DNA of 64,000 bases from an uncultured Collinsella sp. (GCA_902492235.1 CABUKS010000008.1:1-64000); one strand, 5' to 3'; positions 44,425 to 54,017 are shown, numbered from the stretch's first letter. Notes: generated by a model not told the origin, from the sequence alone. A program made the numbers and translations.

Positions 44425-45429
44425 CTAGCGCAACATGTGGGCAACCAGCTCGGCGCGCGTGCCGATGCCAAGCTTTGCATACACACTGGATAGGCGGTTT
44501 TTGACAGTGCCCGGCGATACTCCCATATGGTGTGCGATTTCGGCGTTGGTCCATCCGCGGCAGGCGAGCATGGCCATGGTGAATTCCGTGGTCGTTAGAT
44601 CGTCGGCCACGTCCTCGCCCGAATCGGGGTTGTGGATGCGCCGCCAGCCGTAGCTGAATCGATACGTAATCTCGATGATGCGAGCGAAATCGTCGGGGTA
44701 TTGCGATTTTAAGCATGCCTCGATAAGCCCCTGTAAAAGGCCGTGATGCTCGCCAATGAGCTCGATAAGGCCGTCGGGGCGCGCAATGTCCCAAGCAGCT
44801 CCGAAGTGCGTTTTTGCGGCGTCGATGTCCTTGAGGCTCATGCATGCCATGGAAGCTGCCAGGTGCAGGAATAGTTCCGAGATGGGATAGCTTCCCTGTT
44901 TCATAATCAGGGCGTTTTCCGCCATGCCTAGGCTGCGGCCGTATTCGCCGCGCAGATACAAGGCGTGCGCCATCACGTAGCTGGCGAACAGGCGCAGGCC
45001 TTCGGGCAGATGCGCCGCAAGCGGATAAAACTCTTCGGCAGAATACGGGGAAGACAAGTGCAGCAGGACGCTTGCGGCCGAGGCGAACAGGATATGCGTG
45101 GCGTGGACGGCGGGTGATTCCTCGTCAGTTGGCGTATCGAGGATGCCCGCAAGACAACGGCGGGCGTCGGCGATACGGTTGAGCGACAGGCTGGCGTATC
45201 CGCAGATAAAGCATGCGGAATAGCGCAGTGCGGAATCGGTGGCGTCAAGATAGGGGCGCGCCGTCTTGGCAGCGAGGGCGGCCTGTCCGCGAAAGTACAG
45301 CGCTTCTGCCGTGGCGATGGTGCGTGAATCGGGGTCGGAAATGCCTGCAACCGCAGCGTCAATCTGCCCCGGCACAAAGGCAGTGCACATCAACGGCATG
45401 GGAACGCATGGGTAGCCATCGCAGTCCAT
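44425..45429 (-). CDS. LuxR-type regulator with a helical sensor domain
   Basis: A 334-residue regulator. The first ~260 residues are Ala/Leu-rich helices of TPR type without a membrane segment. The C-terminal LuxR HTH reads LTTTEFTMAMLACRGWTNAEIAHHMGVS, then GTVKNRLSSVYAKLGI. Start at 45429 with GGGAGATGGAAG. It lies about 160 bases upstream of the giant surface-protein gene on the same strand and is its most likely regulator. Coriobacteria carry many LuxR proteins of this layout; ligand unknown. Confidence 0.85.
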   Translation of the reverse strand: MDCDGYPCVPMPLMCTAFVPGQIDAAVAGISDPDSRTIATAEALYFRGQAALAAKTARPYLDATDSALRYSACFICGYASLSLNRIADARRCLAGILDTPTDEESPAVHATHILFASAASVLLHLSSPYSAEEFYPLAAHLPEGLRLFASYVMAHALYLRGEYGRSLGMAENALIMKQGSYPISELFLHLAASMACMSLKDIDAAKTHFGAAWDIARPDGLIELIGEHHGLLQGLIEACLKSQYPDDFARIIEITYRFSYGWRRIHNPDSGEDVADDLTTTEFTMAMLACRGWTNAEIAHHMGVSPGTVKNRLSSVYAKLGIGTRAELVAHMLR

Positions 45430-45497
45430 CTTCCATCTCCCAACAGCTGGCAACAATAGCAGCAATTGTACTCCTGTTGCTCGGGACCCCTTTTGTT

Positions 45498-46649
45498 TTA
45501 CTGCTCGGTTGACGCTGCGGATCGTTTTGGAAGGCTTACGAGCATGGTGGTCCCGTTCTCGGAACTTGTTTCGACCTCTACAGCGCCACCGTGAAGCGCT
45601 GCAATCTCCCAAACGAGCGCTAGCCCGAGTCCTGCGCCGCCGTATGCCCTGCTGCGGGATTTGTCTAGACGAAAGAACGGTTGGAAGATGCTCTCACGGT
45701 ACTGCTTGGGTATTCCCGGGCCCTGGTCCTCGACTCGCAGGAACACGTGGCTGTCGTTGTCGCAGATGGAGACGGTAACGCTCGAGTCGGTGCGGCTATA
45801 GCGGATAGCGTTTTCGGCCAGGTTAAACACCAGCCGATAGAGGAGCGTGTCGCTCCCGATTACTAGAGCGTCTCCAGCACAATTGAGGGCTATGCCCCTT
45901 TTTTCGGCAAGTGGCGCAAGGTCGGTGAGGACCTCTTCGGACAAGGGGCCAAGCTCCACATCGTCCTCGCAAGGAACGCTGCGGAGCTCACTCATCTCGA
46001 GCAATACCTTGGCCATTCGAGACATGCGCTCGGTTTGTTCTTGTAGCAGGCCGAGTAGCTCGGCAGTTTCGGGTTGCAAACCGGAGTGCTCGGAGATGAA
46101 TAGTTCAATCTGTGCTTGCATAAGGGCGAGCGGGGTGCGCAGCTCGTGTGCGGCGTTGCCGGTAAACTGACGCTGTGCAGAGAACCCTTCGCCAAGACGG
46201 GCGATCATGTCGTTGAAAGAGGCGCTGCATCGTTGTAGCTCGATGGGCACATCTTCACTGAGCCTGATTTCGCTTAGGTTGTCAGGCTGCACACGCTCGA
46301 CCTGGGCCGCAAAAGCCCGTAGCGGTTTGAGTGCACGGCCGCTCACAAAGTATGCCAGTGCGCCGCCAAGGAGTGTGACTCCAGCCGTGATGTACCAGGC
46401 TGTCGTGCCAAAAGACTCCTGTGCGTCGTTTACGACGATCGTGACCTCGTCATCGAGGCTCTCCTTCGTTGGGTCAAACGCCTGAGGTGCATCTACGCCG
46501 GCTGCGCTAAGGGCCGAGATGTCGCTGCCGATAGCATCCATGTAGCGCATGCCCGTATAGCCGACCAGACAGTTCGTCAGCACGCATGCCGCACACGTCA
46601 GCAGTGCCGTCATAATCGTTATGCGCCATTGCAGCGAAAGCCTTTTCAT
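45498..46649 (-). CDS. sensor histidine kinase
   Basis: A 383-residue kinase with TM1 ~10-30, a ~50-residue external loop and TM2 ~83-103. HAMP follows, then the H-box with His168 (GNAAHELRTPLALMQAQ), N-box NLAENAIRYS and G-boxes DQGPGIP and GGAGLGLALVWEIA. It overlaps the regulator's stop by four bases, so it is coupled to it. Divergent from a redox operon that it may control. Confidence 0.93.
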   Translation of the reverse strand: MKRLSLQWRITIMTALLTCAACVLTNCLVGYTGMRYMDAIGSDISALSAAGVDAPQAFDPTKESLDDEVTIVVNDAQESFGTTAWYITAGVTLLGGALAYFVSGRALKPLRAFAAQVERVQPDNLSEIRLSEDVPIELQRCSASFNDMIARLGEGFSAQRQFTGNAAHELRTPLALMQAQIELFISEHSGLQPETAELLGLLQEQTERMSRMAKVLLEMSELRSVPCEDDVELGPLSEEVLTDLAPLAEKRGIALNCAGDALVIGSDTLLYRLVFNLAENAIRYSRTDSSVTVSICDNDSHVFLRVEDQGPGIPKQYRESIFQPFFRLDKSRSRAYGGAGLGLALVWEIAALHGGAVEVETSSENGTTMLVSLPKRSAASTEQ

Positions 46650-47320
46650 TCGCTATCCTCCATAACGTAGCCCTCTCCAATCCGATTGCGAATCGGGTCG
46701 TATCCCAAAGCGCTGCGTAGCTTTTTGCGGAGTGACGAGATGTGAACGCGGGTTGCGTTGCTAAAGCTGTTCACGCTGCTATCCCAAACGTGCTCGATAA
46801 GCTCCTCTTGGCTTACCGGTCGCCCCTGATTAAGCATCAGGTATTCCAAGATTCCCGTTTCCTTGCGTGTAAGAGATAAAGCCTCGCTGTCCACGGAAGC
46901 GATGCGCGCCTTGGTGTCAAAGCGGAGCTTTCCACAGGTTAATACTATGTCGCTTTGTGCGAAGCGCCTGAGGGTAAGGCTGCGGATCCTTGCCGCAAGT
47001 TCGTCCAGATGAAACGGCTTGGTAAGGTAATCGTTGGCGCCGGCATCGAGTCCGGCGACTTTATCGGATACTTCGCCACGTGCGGACAGAATCAGTACCT
47101 TGGTCTCGCAGTCGGTTTTCCTAAGTTCCCTGAGCACGGTCATGCCATCGATACGGGGAAGGTTGAGGTCGAGTACCACGAGGTCAAAGACTTCGACGCC
47201 CAGCAGGTCGAGCGCCTCCTGCCCGTCGTGGCAGCAGTCGACGCTGTACGCCAAGTTTCGCAAGCTGCGTGCGATTGCATCGCACAGTGCTCGCTCGTCT
47301 TCGACGATCAAAATACGCAT
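46646..47320 (-). CDS. OmpR-family response regulator
   Basis: A 224-residue regulator: receiver with Asp51 (LVVLDLNLPRIDG) and Lys in DYLTKPFHLDEL, then a winged-helix output (LTRKETGILEYLMLNQGRPVSQEELIEHVW, SNATRVHISSLRKKL). Start at 47320 (MRILIVED) with AAGGAGA. About 90 bases separate it from the divergent CxxC small-protein/polyferredoxin operon. Confidence 0.94.
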   Translation of the reverse strand: MRILIVEDERALCDAIARSLRNLAYSVDCCHDGQEALDLLGVEVFDLVVLDLNLPRIDGMTVLRELRKTDCETKVLILSARGEVSDKVAGLDAGANDYLTKPFHLDELAARIRSLTLRRFAQSDIVLTCGKLRFDTKARIASVDSEALSLTRKETGILEYLMLNQGRPVSQEELIEHVWDSSVNSFSNATRVHISSLRKKLRSALGYDPIRNRIGEGYVMEDSE

Positions 47321-47410
47321 AACAGTCTCCTTGCACATTCCAAATCGCGCTTAACACGGATTTTATAGTCGATATGGTCCAATGGTCGCGTAACGAAAGG
47401 AGTGGTCGAG

Positions 47411-47557
47411 TTGTTCAAAGCGGTAAAACCCATGGTGCAGGTCGCTTTGTTGATCGTCGGAATTGCCATGGTGTGCTTTGGCGTTATGCGTGGCGAGGCG
47501 GATGCCGTGCTGGCCAAAGCGATTAGGCTGTGCTTGGAGTGTATCGGAATTGGATAA
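47411..47557 (+). CDS. small CxxC membrane protein (CD1871A-like)
   Basis: A 48-residue protein, too short for ordinary gene calls. It has one hydrophobic helix (MVQVALLIVGIAMVCFGVMRG) and ends AIRLCLECIGIG, the hallmark of the CD1871A CxxC family. TTG start at 47411 with AGGAG eight bases upstream; a GTG at 47402 is too close to that site. Its stop overlaps the TTG start of the next gene. The family is usually found beside membrane 4Fe-4S and TlpA-like proteins, exactly as here, which suggests a role in thiol/electron transfer at the membrane. Confidence 0.75.
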   Translation: MFKAVKPMVQVALLIVGIAMVCFGVMRGEADAVLAKAIRLCLECIGIG

Positions 47558-48452
47558 AAGAGCAAACACCGCGTCGCATGTTTTGGCCCGATTTCGCGGA
47601 CTCATTCAGGCGGCGGCAACACTTATTACCAACATTCACCTGCCAAACTTTGCCAAAGGCGGCATCTATCAGGGCGCGGGAAAAACCGTCTGCGTGCCTG
47701 GACTTAATTGCTATTCGTGCCCCGCGGCATCGGGTGCGTGCCCCATCGGGTCGTTCCAGTCGGTGGTAGGTTCATCCAAGTTCAACTTTTCTTACTATGT
47801 TACCGGTACGCTCATTTTGCTCGGCGTGCTGCTGGGTCGCTTTGTATGCGGGTTTCTGTGCCCGTTTGGCTGGCTGCAGGAGCTGCTTCATAAGATTCCC
47901 GGCAAAAAGTTCTCCACGAAAAGGCTCAAGCCGCTCACGTACATCAAGTACGTCGTGCTGCTGTTTGCCGTGGTGCTGCTGCCCGTCTTGGTGGTTAACG
48001 ACGTGGGCATGGGCGATCCGTTTTTTTGTAAGTATATCTGTCCGCAGGGCGTGCTCGAGGGCGCCATTCCGCTGGCCATTGCTAATGCCGGCATTCGATC
48101 TGCGTTGGGACATCTCTTTACTTGGAAACTTGCCGTTCTCATTGCCGTGGTAGTGCTGAGCGTTTTGTTCTATCGCCCTTTCTGCAAATGGATTTGCCCG
48201 CTCGGCGCATTCTATGCGCTCATGAATAAGGTGTCCTTGTTGGGGATTCAGGTCGACGCGTGCAAATGCGTCTCGTGCGGCAAGTGTTCAAGGGTTTGTC
48301 AGATGGACGTTGATGTGGTCCGGGCGCCCAATCATGCCGAATGCATCCGGTGCGGAAAGTGCATCGGGGCCTGTCCCGTCGATGCCATCAGCTATCGCTA
48401 TGGCCTGGATGTGTCGGCGGAAAAGCTCCCCTTGACCGCCGATAAAAAGTAA
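47550..48452 (+). CDS. membrane-bound 4Fe-4S polyferredoxin (NapH/CcoG-like)
   Basis: 300 residues with about four membrane helices. Cysteine motifs in order: NCYSCPAASGACPIG, CGFLCPFG, CKYICPQG, CKWICPLG, and two ferredoxin clusters CVSCGKCSRVCQ and CIRCGKCIGACP. This is the NapH/YccM layout that passes electrons across the membrane. The TTG start at 47550 overlaps the small CxxC gene, so the two are coupled. The downstream thioredoxin-like lipoprotein is the likely partner. Confidence 0.88.
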   Translation: MDKRANTASHVLARFRGLIQAAATLITNIHLPNFAKGGIYQGAGKTVCVPGLNCYSCPAASGACPIGSFQSVVGSSKFNFSYYVTGTLILLGVLLGRFVCGFLCPFGWLQELLHKIPGKKFSTKRLKPLTYIKYVVLLFAVVLLPVLVVNDVGMGDPFFCKYICPQGVLEGAIPLAIANAGIRSALGHLFTWKLAVLIAVVVLSVLFYRPFCKWICPLGAFYALMNKVSLLGIQVDACKCVSCGKCSRVCQMDVDVVRAPNHAECIRCGKCIGACPVDAISYRYGLDVSAEKLPLTADKK

Positions 48453-48481
48453 ACAAGCTTCGACAAAACGGAGGAATGACC

Positions 48482-49453
48482 ATGAAGCTTTCTAAGATTG
48501 CGGCCCTGTTTATGGTGCCGGTATTGGCCTTGTGCCTTGTGGCGTGCTCGGCACCCGGTGGCAATGCGAGTGAATCTGCGGGCTCCGATCCTAAGATCGC
48601 AGAACTCACTGCGCAGAAGCCGACCAATGCCGACGAGGCCGCCGAGTTGTATGCAAAACTCATGCAGAAGGAGAACGAGATCTTTTCGAGTGATAACGCG
48701 CTGTGGGAAAAGGTATTCAACGCGGCAAATAAAGACTCGACAATGATTGAGGACGGCAGCAATTACGGCGATTTCCTGCTCAAGACCATCGATGGCGCCA
48801 AGGATGAGTTCACGGCGGATGAGCTTAAGACGCTCAAGGCCGGTGCGCAGCAGATCAAGGAGATCGAGGACAAGCTCGAGAGCCTGGAGAAGGAGTTCCC
48901 CGGCTGTGGAAGCACGCCGAGCTCAGGCGAGAGCGTCGACGCTTCGACCGCTGGCATGACGGCTGGTGCCAATGCTTCGAGCGAGGCGACGAAGTTCCCC
49001 AGCTTTACGGGCAAAGACCTGGATGGCAACGACGTGAACAGCGACGAGCTGTTCTCTAAGAACAAGGTCACCGTCATGAACTTTTGGTTTACCACTTGCA
49101 AGCCGTGCGTGGGCGAGCTGGGCGATCTTGAGAAACTGAATCAGGAGCTTGCCAAGAAGGGCGGCCAGGTCGTGGGCGTCAATTCCTTTACGCTCGATGG
49201 CAACAAGGGCGAGATTGCAGATGCCAAGGACGTGCTGAGCAAGAAGGGCGTGACGTATAAGAACATCTGGTTCAAGTCGGATAGCGAGACCGGTAAGTTT
49301 ACGTCAAATCTGTTCTCGTTCCCGACAACGTATGTCATAGATCAGAATGGCAACATCGTAGGGGATCCCATCGTGGGAGCCATCAGCTCCGCCGAGCAGC
49401 GCGCAGCACTCAACAAACTTATCGACCAGGCGATTGCGAATAGCGAGCAGTAA
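48482..49453 (+). CDS. TlpA-like thioredoxin lipoprotein
   Basis: A 323-residue exported lipoprotein: signal with lipobox LVAC and lipid-anchored Cys22, a ~130-residue helical N-region, then a thioredoxin fold with active-site Cys206-Lys-Pro-Cys209 (WFTTCKPCVGEL) and cis-Pro loop (FSFPTTYVIDQNG). It probably reduces periplasmic-side disulfides using electrons from the membrane polyferredoxin upstream. Start at 48482 with GGAGG at good distance; an ATG two codons earlier is too close. Confidence 0.9.
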   Translation: MKLSKIAALFMVPVLALCLVACSAPGGNASESAGSDPKIAELTAQKPTNADEAAELYAKLMQKENEIFSSDNALWEKVFNAANKDSTMIEDGSNYGDFLLKTIDGAKDEFTADELKTLKAGAQQIKEIEDKLESLEKEFPGCGSTPSSGESVDASTAGMTAGANASSEATKFPSFTGKDLDGNDVNSDELFSKNKVTVMNFWFTTCKPCVGELGDLEKLNQELAKKGGQVVGVNSFTLDGNKGEIADAKDVLSKKGVTYKNIWFKSDSETGKFTSNLFSFPTTYVIDQNGNIVGDPIVGAISSAEQRAALNKLIDQAIANSEQ

Positions 49454-49532
49454 AAAACACGTAAAGCATCGCGAGGATCGTGTGTCGCTGTGCGAAGTAG
49501 TCCGCTACCTTTCAAGATAATCTCCACCATAT

Positions 49533-49560
49533 AGAGGTCCCGCTCGGGACCTCTTCTTTT
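49533..49560 (+). terminator. terminator of the redox operon
   Basis: Nine-base arms AGAGGTCCC and GGGACCTCT with a GCTC loop and TCTTTT tail. Confidence 0.93.
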
Positions 49561-49706
49561 GGGCGCCGTCCCGTTCGTTTTTTGATGCGGTTCCCTACAT
49601 TCCTCACTGGCGTCGGTGAAAAATGGGGATAGAGTAGGACAAACGCGTCGAATACGAACGGCGGGGGAGAGCGGGCAGGGTGCCTGCGCAGGAGAGGTTG
49701 CCGTCC

Positions 49707-52700
49707 ATGCTGGAGCTCAAAGGTATTTGCAAAAGGTACGTTACGCAGTCGTTTACGCAGGTGGCGCTCGACAACGTAAGCCTGTCTTTTCGCGATAACG
49801 AGTTCGTGGCCATTCTGGGACCTTCGGGGTCGGGCAAAACTACGATGCTCAACGTTATCGGTGGGCTCGATCATTTCGATTCTGGCGACCTGCTGATCGA
49901 CGGTATTTCGACCAAGGATTTTCACGATCGCGATTGGGATGCCTACCGCAACAACCGCATCGGCTTTGTGTTCCAAAGCTATAACCTCATTCCGCATCAG
50001 ACCATTTTGGAAAACGTGGAGCTGGCGCTCACGCTCACGGGCGTGGGACACGCCGAGCGCCGCCAGCGTGCGCGCGAGGCGTTGGAGAAAGTCGGCTTGG
50101 GCGAGCACGTTAACAAGCGCCCGAGCCAGCTTTCGGGCGGGCAGATGCAGCGCGTGGCCATCGCCCGCGCCCTGATTAATGATCCCGAGATTGTGCTGGC
50201 AGACGAGCCGACCGGCGCTTTGGATTCAACGACATCCGTACAGGTCATGGATCTGCTCAAGGACGTGGCACGCGACCGCCTGGTTATCATGGTCACGCAC
50301 AATCCCGAGCTGGCGTACCAATATGCCACGCGCATCGTCAACCTGGCGGACGGCAAGATCACCGACGATTCCGACCCCTTTGATGTAGCAAAGGCCGCGC
50401 GTCGCGAGGCCAAGCCCACGCGCAAAACCTCGATGAGCTTTGTGACGGCGCTGGGGCTTTCTGCTCGAAACCTCATGACCAAGAAAGGCCGTACGGCCAT
50501 GACTGCCTTTGCGGGCTCGATTGGCATTATCGGTATCGCGGCGATCATGGCGCTCTCCAATGGCGTAAACGGCTACATCAAAAAGGTCGAAGAGGACACG
50601 CTCTCGAGCTACCCGCTCACCATCTCCAAGCAGGACTACGACCTGTCGTCCATGATGGGCGGACAGGGGGCCACGGACGACGATATGTCCAAGAACGAGG
50701 GCTCGTCCGACGACAGTGCCGGCGGCAAGGCTAAGGGAACCGATAAGATTCCTGTGGTCACGGCCGTAAAGGATATGTTTGCGAGCGTTAAGTCTAACGA
50801 CATGACAAGCTTTAAGGCATGGCTCGATGCCGGTGGCGACGGCATCGATAAAGAGGTCAACGCCATTCAGTACGGCTACGGTGTATCGCCGGTTGTCTAT
50901 CGTGCCGGCAAGGGCGATGAGAAGCCTGTTCGGCTGGTGCCCAACGCTATGACCGAGGCCATGAGCGGAGGCGCGAGCTCGGCGGCAACGGTGAGCATGG
51001 AATCCATGGGAACCTCGGTCTTTAACGAGATGATTGACGACCAGAGCCTGCTCGACAGCCAGTACGATGTCGTCGCCGGTCATTGGCCCACGTCAGCCAA
51101 CGAAGCCGTGATGGTGCTTTCGAGCCGCGGTACGGTGGGCGACTACACGCTCTATAGCATCGGTGCGCTGGACATCGATGAGCTCAACGATCTGGTAAAC
51201 AGCGCTATGACGGCTGACGGTGGGGTCGAAACGCCCGAGACCGGCACCGACTTTACCTACGACGATGCGCTGTCTACCACGTTTAAGGTGCTGTCGCCGG
51301 CTGATGCGTATCGCAAAAACGAAGAGACTGGCATGTGGACTGACATGTCTGACGATGCCGACTTTATGACGGCCAAGGTTGCCGACGGTATTGACGTGCG
51401 CATTGTGGGCGTGGTGCGACCTAACGAGACGGCCAACGCGAGCGCATTGACCCCGGGCATTGCCTATACACATGCGCTGACTCGCCAGCTTATGGAACGT
51501 GCCGCCGATTCGCAGATTGTGCAGGAGCAACTCGCCCGCCCCGAGACGGATGTCTTTACGGGCAAGTCTTTCGATGAGCTGCAGGGCGAGGCCAAGCAAG
51601 GCGTGGATCTGGGCAGCATGTCCAGTGTGGACGAGGCGGCGCTCAAGAGCGCGTTCTCGTTCGATGCGTCTGCGCTCTCGGGTGCAGCCGGCGGTATGGA
51701 CCTTTCTGGTATCGATTTGTCCGGGCTGGACATTGACCTTTCGGGTGTTGGGAAGAACATCGACTTTGGCGACATCATGGCCAAAGCGCCAACCCCAGAT
51801 TTCTCGGGCATCTTTGACGGCCTGGAACTTACGCCCGAGCAAATGCAGCAGGTGGGAACGCTAGCCAACCAGCTGTTTGAGGGCTTTTTGCAGTCTGATC
51901 AGTTTAAGGCGCTGTCGCCCGAAGATCTTAAGGACGCGTCAAAGCTCTCTGCCGCATTCTCGACGTATCTTGAGAGTGATACGGCAGCCCAGCAAATCCT
52001 GGCCCAGCTCAAAGCGCTCGGCGGCGATGCCCTGGCCGAGCGCCTGCAGCAGGCGATGACCGACTATGTGCAAAAGCAGCTGGCTCCGTATCTGCAGCAG
52101 GCTATGGATCAAATGATGAAGTCGATCAGCGACCAGATTGCGGCGACGGTGTCAGCTCAGCTCAAGGCGGGCGCGGCAGGGCTTATGGACCAGATGGCGA
52201 CGCAGATGTCTTCGTGTTTTGCCAACCTAGCGAGTGCTATGCGTGTGGATGCGAGCGCCTTTGCCAATGCCATTCACTTCAACATGGACGCCGAGGACCT
52301 GAGTTCGCTCATGATGAGCTATGCCAAGGCGTCGAAGCTCACCTACGACAACAATCTGACCACGTTGGGCTATGCAGACGAGGCAGATCCCATCTCGGTC
52401 AAGATTTTCCCGCGCGACTTTGAGGCCAAGGAGCGCGTGCTCGATCACATCGACGCGTACAACAAGCAGGTCAAAGCCGCCGGTCACGATGATCGGGCAA
52501 TTTCATACACAGACTACATGGGCATCATCATGGGTTCGGTGACCGACATCGTGAACACCATCAGCTTGGTGCTCATCGCATTCGTGAGTATCAGCCTGGT
52601 GGTGAGCTCCATCATGATCGGCATCATCACCTACATCAGCGTATTGGAGCGCAAGAAGGAGATCGGCATCCTACGCGCAATCGGTGCGTCGAAGCGCAAC

Positions 52701-52961
52701 GTGGCCAACGTATTCAATGCCGAGACCTTTATCGAGGGCCTCATCGCCGGCGTCTTTGCCATTGTCGTCGTGGTGCTCGTGAGTTTCCCGGTCAATGCCT
52801 GGGCGCTTGCGGCCAAACAGGTCCCTAACCTGATGAGTCTGCCCGTGCAGGATGCGCTGGTGCTCATTGCAATTTCTGTGTTGCTGACGGTCGTTGCCGG
52901 CCTGCTGCCGGCCCGCAGCGCATCCAAGAAGGACCCCGTCGAAGCCCTGCGCTCCGAATAA
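49707..52961 (+). CDS. MacB-like ABC exporter, ATPase fused to FtsX-type permease
   Basis: 1084 residues. The ATPase (1-~230) has Walker A GPSGSGKTT (38-46), signature LSGGQMQRVAIARAL and Walker B VLADEPTGALDS. A permease follows with TM1 around 265-290, a very large extracellular part (~290-945), and three helices at the end with the FtsX motif ISVLERKKEIGILRAIGASKRNV. The extracellular part has a Leu/Gly/Asp run, DLSGIDLSGLDIDLSG, and long helices rich in Gln/Ala. The start at 49707 has AGGAGAGG. MacB-type pumps use mechanical transmission to move peptides or toxins in the envelope; substrate unknown. Confidence 0.9.
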   Translation: MLELKGICKRYVTQSFTQVALDNVSLSFRDNEFVAILGPSGSGKTTMLNVIGGLDHFDSGDLLIDGISTKDFHDRDWDAYRNNRIGFVFQSYNLIPHQTILENVELALTLTGVGHAERRQRAREALEKVGLGEHVNKRPSQLSGGQMQRVAIARALINDPEIVLADEPTGALDSTTSVQVMDLLKDVARDRLVIMVTHNPELAYQYATRIVNLADGKITDDSDPFDVAKAARREAKPTRKTSMSFVTALGLSARNLMTKKGRTAMTAFAGSIGIIGIAAIMALSNGVNGYIKKVEEDTLSSYPLTISKQDYDLSSMMGGQGATDDDMSKNEGSSDDSAGGKAKGTDKIPVVTAVKDMFASVKSNDMTSFKAWLDAGGDGIDKEVNAIQYGYGVSPVVYRAGKGDEKPVRLVPNAMTEAMSGGASSAATVSMESMGTSVFNEMIDDQSLLDSQYDVVAGHWPTSANEAVMVLSSRGTVGDYTLYSIGALDIDELNDLVNSAMTADGGVETPETGTDFTYDDALSTTFKVLSPADAYRKNEETGMWTDMSDDADFMTAKVADGIDVRIVGVVRPNETANASALTPGIAYTHALTRQLMERAADSQIVQEQLARPETDVFTGKSFDELQGEAKQGVDLGSMSSVDEAALKSAFSFDASALSGAAGGMDLSGIDLSGLDIDLSGVGKNIDFGDIMAKAPTPDFSGIFDGLELTPEQMQQVGTLANQLFEGFLQSDQFKALSPEDLKDASKLSAAFSTYLESDTAAQQILAQLKALGGDALAERLQQAMTDYVQKQLAPYLQQAMDQMMKSISDQIAATVSAQLKAGAAGLMDQMATQMSSCFANLASAMRVDASAFANAIHFNMDAEDLSSLMMSYAKASKLTYDNNLTTLGYADEADPISVKIFPRDFEAKERVLDHIDAYNKQVKAAGHDDRAISYTDYMGIIMGSVTDIVNTISLVLIAFVSISLVVSSIMIGIITYISVLERKKEIGILRAIGASKRNVANVFNAETFIEGLIAGVFAIVVVVLVSFPVNAWALAAKQVPNLMSLPVQDALVLIAISVLLTVVAGLLPARSASKKDPVEALRSE

Positions 52962-52962
52962 T

Positions 52963-52989
52963 GTGGCAAAGGGACAGTCCCTTTGTCAC
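52963..52989 (+). terminator. hairpin after the MacB-like gene
   Basis: GTG-GCAAAGGGAC and GTCCCTTTG-TCAC style arms form a near-perfect stem around 52963-52989. The CAAAGGGACAG-type core recurs at 757-793. No U-run. Confidence 0.55.
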
Positions 52990-53014
52990 GTTCGTTGATA
53001 TGAGAGAAGAGTAG

Positions 53015-53968
53015 ATGATTCTATCGTTGGCCCCTATGGAGGGGATTACCGGGCATGTGTTCCGTCGCGTGCATGCGGAGTGCTTCGGTGCGCTCGATTG
53101 CTATTACACGCCGTTTTTGCCGCCGCCGCGGGTGGGAAATCGCTTTGGCGGCAAGGCGTTTAAGGAGATCGATCCTGCCAATAACCAGGGGCTCAACGTA
53201 GTGCCTCAGCTGATGTCCAAGAACGCGGACGAGTTTGTGTGGGCGGCACAGGTGCTCGCCGACATGGGCTACCGCGAGGTCAATCTCAACTTGGGTTGCC
53301 CTTCGGGAACGGTTGTCGCCAAGGGCAAGGGCTCGGGTTTCTTGCGCAATCTCGACGAGCTCGAGGCGTTCTTAAGCGATGTGTGCGAGCGGTCGCCGTT
53401 GCCGGTATCGGTAAAGACCAGGCTGGGGTTGGAACGCGATGACGAGTATGAACGTGTGCTCGATCTGTATTGCCGCATGCCGTTGGCAGAGCTGATTGTG
53501 CACCCGCGCGTACAGAAGGACCGTTATACGGGCTCGCCGCGCAAGGAGTTTTACGGCGAGACGCTGGAGCGTGTGCCGTTTCCGGTGGCCTATAACGGCG
53601 ACATTTTCGATCTTGAGGATATGGACGCGCTGGCGGAGGCCTATCCCGACACGCGCCATGTAATGCTAGGGCGTGGCCTGCTCGCGAACCCCGCGCTGGC
53701 TCGCATGGTTAAGGGCGGTCCTGCTGCCACGGCAGCCGAACTGCAGCGTTTCCACGACACTCTGTTTGCGGTCTATGCAGAAGAGATTGGCGGCAACGCG
53801 GTCTTTCGTATGAAGGAGTGGTGGTTCTACGCCAAGTGCGCTTTCGCCGACCCCGCTACCGTTCACAAGCTCGTACGTAAGACCAAAAAAGTCGACGAAT
53901 ACCGCGCCGCCGTCGAGCGCGTCTTTCGCGAGCAGCCACTCGCACCCATAGCCTGCTTCCACGGTTAG
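53015..53968 (+). CDS. dus: tRNA-dihydrouridine synthase
   Basis: 317 residues, FMN TIM-barrel that reduces uridines in tRNA. LAPMEGITGHVFR at the start, catalytic Cys95 in LNLGCPSGTVVAKGKGSGFL, SVKTRLG, VHPRVQKDRYTG and the flavin-phosphate motif VAYNGDIF...LGRGLLANP are all present. The Cys motif differs slightly from E. coli DusA/B/C, so I do not name a subclass. It lies 53 bases after the MacB-like gene. Confidence 0.93.
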   Translation: MILSLAPMEGITGHVFRRVHAECFGALDCYYTPFLPPPRVGNRFGGKAFKEIDPANNQGLNVVPQLMSKNADEFVWAAQVLADMGYREVNLNLGCPSGTVVAKGKGSGFLRNLDELEAFLSDVCERSPLPVSVKTRLGLERDDEYERVLDLYCRMPLAELIVHPRVQKDRYTGSPRKEFYGETLERVPFPVAYNGDIFDLEDMDALAEAYPDTRHVMLGRGLLANPALARMVKGGPAATAAELQRFHDTLFAVYAEEIGGNAVFRMKEWWFYAKCAFADPATVHKLVRKTKKVDEYRAAVERVFREQPLAPIACFHG

Positions 53969-53977
53969 TTAGTCATC

Positions 53978-54017
53978 GGGGACGTTCTTTAACGACTAGT
54001 CATTTATGAACGTCCCC
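53978..54017. terminator. hairpin after dus
   Basis: Arms GGGGACGTTC and GAACGTCCCC with a 20-nt loop. Several GGGGAC/GTCCCC words repeat in the next 20 bases. No U-run. Confidence 0.45.
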
